Below, piece by piece: positions 4,826 to 6,633 of a DNA stretch of 6,633 nucleotides. The notes under the pieces were generated by a model. It saw only the letters and a program-made list of their open reading frames with translations, was not told where the DNA came from and ran no database searches. Location of the stretch: positions 1 to 6,633 of the forward strand of contig JAUWKY010000134.1 in assembly GCA_030613915.1 (NCBI GenBank), read 5' to 3'. Position numbers and translations under genes: made by a program. Source of the DNA: Syntrophobacterales bacterium (GTDB lineage Bacteria; Desulfobacterota; Syntrophobacteria; BM002). How positions within the stretch are numbered: position 1 is the first letter of the stretch; each line of letters opens with the position of its first letter.

Positions 4826-5970
4826 TCTAGGGTTGCCTTCCAGAAAGTGATGTCAGCCCTCCTTTCCTGGTATAGCTTGGCATTTATGATGGCAATACCG
4901 CCGATCTCAGCCAGGACCTTGGCAAATCTTAGTTCCTCCGTAGCGAAAGGTGTGGCGGTGGATGAATATAACCGAAGGGTCCCCCTGACCCTTTTCTTGA
5001 CTGAGATGGGAACGGAGAGCATCGACACGATCCCTTCCCTCTCTGCCGCCTCTGGATACTGAATTGTGCGGTCAGTTCTGACGTTGGCTATATAGATAGT
5101 CTCTTCTTCTAAAGCCTGAGGAATGGATTTGTCAATGCTGAGAGGACCCTTGCAGAGATAAGCTTGGCTCAAGCCGTAGGACGCCACCATTTCCAATTCA
5201 CGGGTCCCGGTATTTAGCCAGAAAAGACAGCAACCTTTTACGCCCATGGTCTTCGCGATTTCTGTCACCACCGCCTCCAGTGTCTCTTTCATTTCCATGG
5301 TCGAGGTGATCGTTCGTGTGAGCCGATAAAGCGTGCGAAAATACTGGTAGGATTTCTCGTGGTCAATCCCACTATTCAAGGTAGCCTTGCCGCGATACTC
5401 TGCCACGGGAAGCTCGTATTCATAATCAATACCACCGACTTTTAATACCTTGGAAAGCTCTGCTCCTCTGGCTTCAAAGATCCTCGCATTTTCAATAGCT
5501 ATCGCACCTATCTCGGCAATAGCCGATATCAAGTCCATTTCGTTTTGGCTAAATCGCCTTGGTTCGGCGGTATAGATTCTCAGAACCCCAATGACCTGTT
5601 CCCTCATCACCATGGGCACGGAAAGAATCGACGCAATACCCTCCTCTGTTGCCTCCTCCCGATATTGGACTCTGTCGTCAGTGGGCGCGTTTTCGACCAG
5701 TACTGGTTTATCCCTCAAGGCATCGGCAATACTCCTGTCCGCGTAGAGAGGACCTTTCCCCAGATACTTCTGACTGAGACCGTGTGAGGCCACTAGTTCC
5801 AGCCGATGGCTCTTCTCGCTCAAAAGCATTAGAGCACTCGCCTTAATATCAAGGGACGACACTATTCCTTTGGTGATCAGATGAAGGACCGTCTCGACAT
5901 CGAGCACCGAGAGAACAGCCCTGGTTACCTCGAGAAAGACCTGAAAATATGCAACTTCTTTTCCTGGCAT
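4801..5970 (-). CDS. Tandem GAF-GAF domain protein without an output domain
   Basis: A 389-residue cytoplasmic protein. GAF 1 spans about 20-163: ASHGLSQKYLGKGPL (61-75), D-D-R-V-Q-Y (98-103), EGIASILSVPM (110-120), GVLRIYT (128-134), AEIGAIAIENARIF (152-165). A charged linker (about 166-206) follows, then GAF 2 at about 222-367: VKGCCLFWLN (244-253), ASYGLSQAYLCKGPL (263-277), the R-T-I-Q-Y-P-E-A-A block (301-309), EGIVSMLSVPI (312-322), GTLRLYS (330-336), AEIGGIAIINAKLY (354-367). A short helical tail D-I-T-F-W-K-A-T-L-D-Y-L ends the protein. No histidine kinase, GGDEF, EAL, PAS, receiver or DNA-binding domain is present, so it must act through a partner or in trans. GAF 2 has cysteines 247 and 248 at the position of C45 in the single-GAF protein; GAF 1 has none there. 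The ligand is unknown. The start is supported by a Shine-Dalgarno at 5977-5982. Confidence 0.92.
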   Translation of the reverse strand: MPGKEVAYFQVFLEVTRAVLSVLDVETVLHLITKGIVSSLDIKASALMLLSEKSHRLELVASHGLSQKYLGKGPLYADRSIADALRDKPVLVENAPTDDRVQYREEATEEGIASILSVPMVMREQVIGVLRIYTAEPRRFSQNEMDLISAIAEIGAIAIENARIFEARGAELSKVLKVGGIDYEYELPVAEYRGKATLNSGIDHEKSYQYFRTLYRLTRTITSTMEMKETLEAVVTEIAKTMGVKGCCLFWLNTGTRELEMVASYGLSQAYLCKGPLSIDKSIPQALEEETIYIANVRTDRTIQYPEAAEREGIVSMLSVPISVKKRVRGTLRLYSSTATPFATEELRFAKVLAEIGGIAIINAKLYQERRADITFWKATLDYLGIGNR

Positions 5971-5976
5971 ATCAGA

Positions 5977-5982
5977 ACCTTT
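5977..5982 (-). promoter_or_regulatory. Ribosome binding site of the GAF-GAF gene
   Basis: AAAGGT on the minus strand, 6 bases before the ATG at 5970. Moderate strength but well spaced. Confidence 0.6.
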
Positions 5983-5990
5983 ATTAGCCT

Positions 5991-6022
5991 GTGAATAATG
6001 TCAGGAGTGGGCAACTATTCAC
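5991..6022. promoter_or_regulatory. Inverted repeat upstream of the GAF-GAF gene (possible operator)
   Basis: GTGAATA (5991-5997) and TATTCAC (6016-6022) are perfect inverse complements separated by 18 bases, 21 bases upstream of the ATG. The half-site resembles the GTGAATTA arm of the repeats at 6349 and 6551. An operator or mRNA hairpin is possible, but 7-bp matches arise by chance. Confidence 0.25.
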
Positions 6023-6348
6023 GCCAAAGATTACAGGATCTTCAGAGCCAAGATGAGCAGGGGTATCAGTGCAGGTGGTGCTCAGGGAGAGCGGCTGTGA
6101 TTAGTGTCTCGCACTCCGTATCCAGCCTAAAATCAGATCAGACTAAGCAGAGAAAAACAGAAGATAGAATCCCAACAGCCCTAGTGACGTCTATTAGAAG
6201 TTTAACCTTTCCCCAAAAAATCGTCAACATTCGGCCAAGGTCAAGATGGAACCTTACTAGGATGACGTTACGATCAATCAAGAAATCCAGGCAATACGAA
6301 AAACCACCATTCTTAGGATAAATTGGCTGGCTAAAAGGGAAGGAGCAG

Positions 6349-6377
6349 ACTGTGAATTACATCCCTTAATTCACACT
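6349..6377. repeat. 29-bp palindromic repeat, copy 1
   Basis: TGTGAATTA (6351-6359) and TAATTCACA (6367-6375) form a perfect 9-bp inverted repeat around CATCCCT. The whole 29-bp unit, starting ACTG and ending CACT, recurs at 6551-6579 with a single difference. Confidence 0.8.
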
Positions 6378-6550
6378 ATTGGCATCTGAGGATCGGCACA
6401 AAATGCTGGGGTAAAATTCTTTAGATAGAGACTAAACATATCTTGCCAATATCTAAACTTGGCCAGAATTAAAGGTATGAGGAGCATATGCGAAACGGAA
6501 TTGGCTCCTATTCTGAGCAGAAAACAAAGGCTCATCAGAATGGGTGTGAA

Positions 6551-6579
6551 ACTGTGCATTACATCCCTTAATTCACACT
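6551..6579. repeat. 29-bp palindromic repeat, copy 2
   Basis: Identical to the unit at 6349-6377 at 28 of 29 positions and in the same orientation, 202 bp downstream start to start. The one change (A to C at 6557) breaks one pair of the 9-bp stem. Sequence similarity ends sharply outside the unit on both sides. Confidence 0.8.
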
Positions 6580-6594
6580 TCCCCTAGCAGAAAC

Positions 6595-6613
6595 CTCAGC
6601 ACAAGATGTTGAG
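6595..6613. repeat. Short hairpin near the right edge
   Basis: CTCAGCA (6595-6601) pairs with TGTTGAG (6607-6613), including one G-U pair, around a 5-base loop CAAGA. It is followed by AAGAAAAAAG, not a T-run, so it is not a plus-strand terminator; on the minus strand the T-run lies before the stem. Role unknown. Confidence 0.3.
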
Positions 6614-6633
6614 AAGAAAAAAGCGGAGCCAAG

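Larger units (their letters stand above)
5971..6633. other. Intergenic region of about 660 bp to the right edge
   Basis: No supported gene on either strand. A 107-codon plus frame (5998-6321) and a 62-codon minus frame (6559-6371) are open but lack convincing translation signals (see rejected items). What stands out is the inverted repeat at 5991-6022, two 29-bp palindromic repeats at 6349-6377 and 6551-6579, and a short hairpin at 6595-6613. The promoter of the leftward GAF-GAF gene should lie in the first 150 bases, but I could not identify good -35 and -10 boxes. Confidence 0.5.

Noticed and set aside
5545..5787. 80-codon plus frame within the GAF-GAF gene
   Set aside because: Antisense to a well-supported GAF domain; no translation signals.
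5998..6321. 107-codon plus-strand frame right of the GAF-GAF gene
   Set aside because: No Shine-Dalgarno before the ATG at 5998. The translation is rich in S, R, Q and T with no hydrophobic core pattern or motif, and the frame begins within the inverted repeat region that should hold the promoter of the leftward gene. Treated as chance.
6371..6559. 62-codon minus-strand frame, hydrophobic, starting inside repeat copy 2
   Set aside because: Its ATG exists only because of the single A-to-C difference in repeat copy 2, and the frame starts and ends inside the two palindromic repeats. Short hydrophobic frames are common in A+T-rich DNA; no supporting homology or context.
6349..6579. CRISPR array with two palindromic repeats
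   Set aside because: The gap of about 173 bases is several times a normal spacer, only two copies are seen, and there are no cas genes or leader in the window.

Overview
The window (6,633 bases, moderate G+C) looks like chromosomal DNA from a Gram-negative environmental bacterium. Strong AG-rich ribosome binding sites, a VTT-fold membrane protein, a MerA-like flavoprotein, free-standing GAF proteins and many small dispersed hairpin repeats would fit a Desulfobacterota or other sediment/subsurface lineage. That placement is a low-confidence inference: no rRNA, tRNA or other phylogenetic marker is present. I see no transposase, integrase, CRISPR array, phage gene or tRNA.

Left half, all on the + strand: (1) the 3' end of an FAD/NAD(P)-dependent pyridine nucleotide-disulfide oxidoreductase (2-673, cut by the window edge); (2) a short-form decarboxylating 6-phosphogluconate dehydrogenase (878-1789); (3) a TVP38/TMEM64 (VTT domain) membrane protein (best start 2171, to 2869), closed by a 17-bp-stem intrinsic terminator (2892-2931). 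MerA-like oxidoreductases and TVP38/TMEM64 proteins are often neighbours in bacteria; here gnd and two repeat-bearing spacers lie between them. The spacers at 674-877 and 1790-2170 carry hairpins built from iterated degenerate short words, a REP-like palindrome and a probable terminator.

Middle (2936-3254): no gene. It holds a 119-bp MITE-like element with near-perfect terminal inverted repeats (2996-3114) and a long hairpin (3206-3256) touching the stop codon of the next gene.

Right half, all on the - strand: a 94-residue protein of unknown function with an excellent Shine-Dalgarno (4219-3935), followed 95 bp downstream by a single-GAF protein (3839-3255). Further upstream is a tandem GAF-GAF protein (5970-4801). 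All three GAF domains are clearly related to one another, and neither protein has a recognisable output domain, so they are probably ligand- or redox-sensing modules working through partners.

The remaining DNA is mostly non-coding: 4236-4800, where one 91-codon plus-strand frame without an ATG start may be a gene remnant, and 5971-6633, whose clearest feature is two nearly identical 29-bp palindromic repeats 202 bp apart (6349 and 6551). I found no clear new multi-gene system. The best leads are the paired palindromes, the unknown 94-residue protein with its GAF neighbours, and the MITE-like element.
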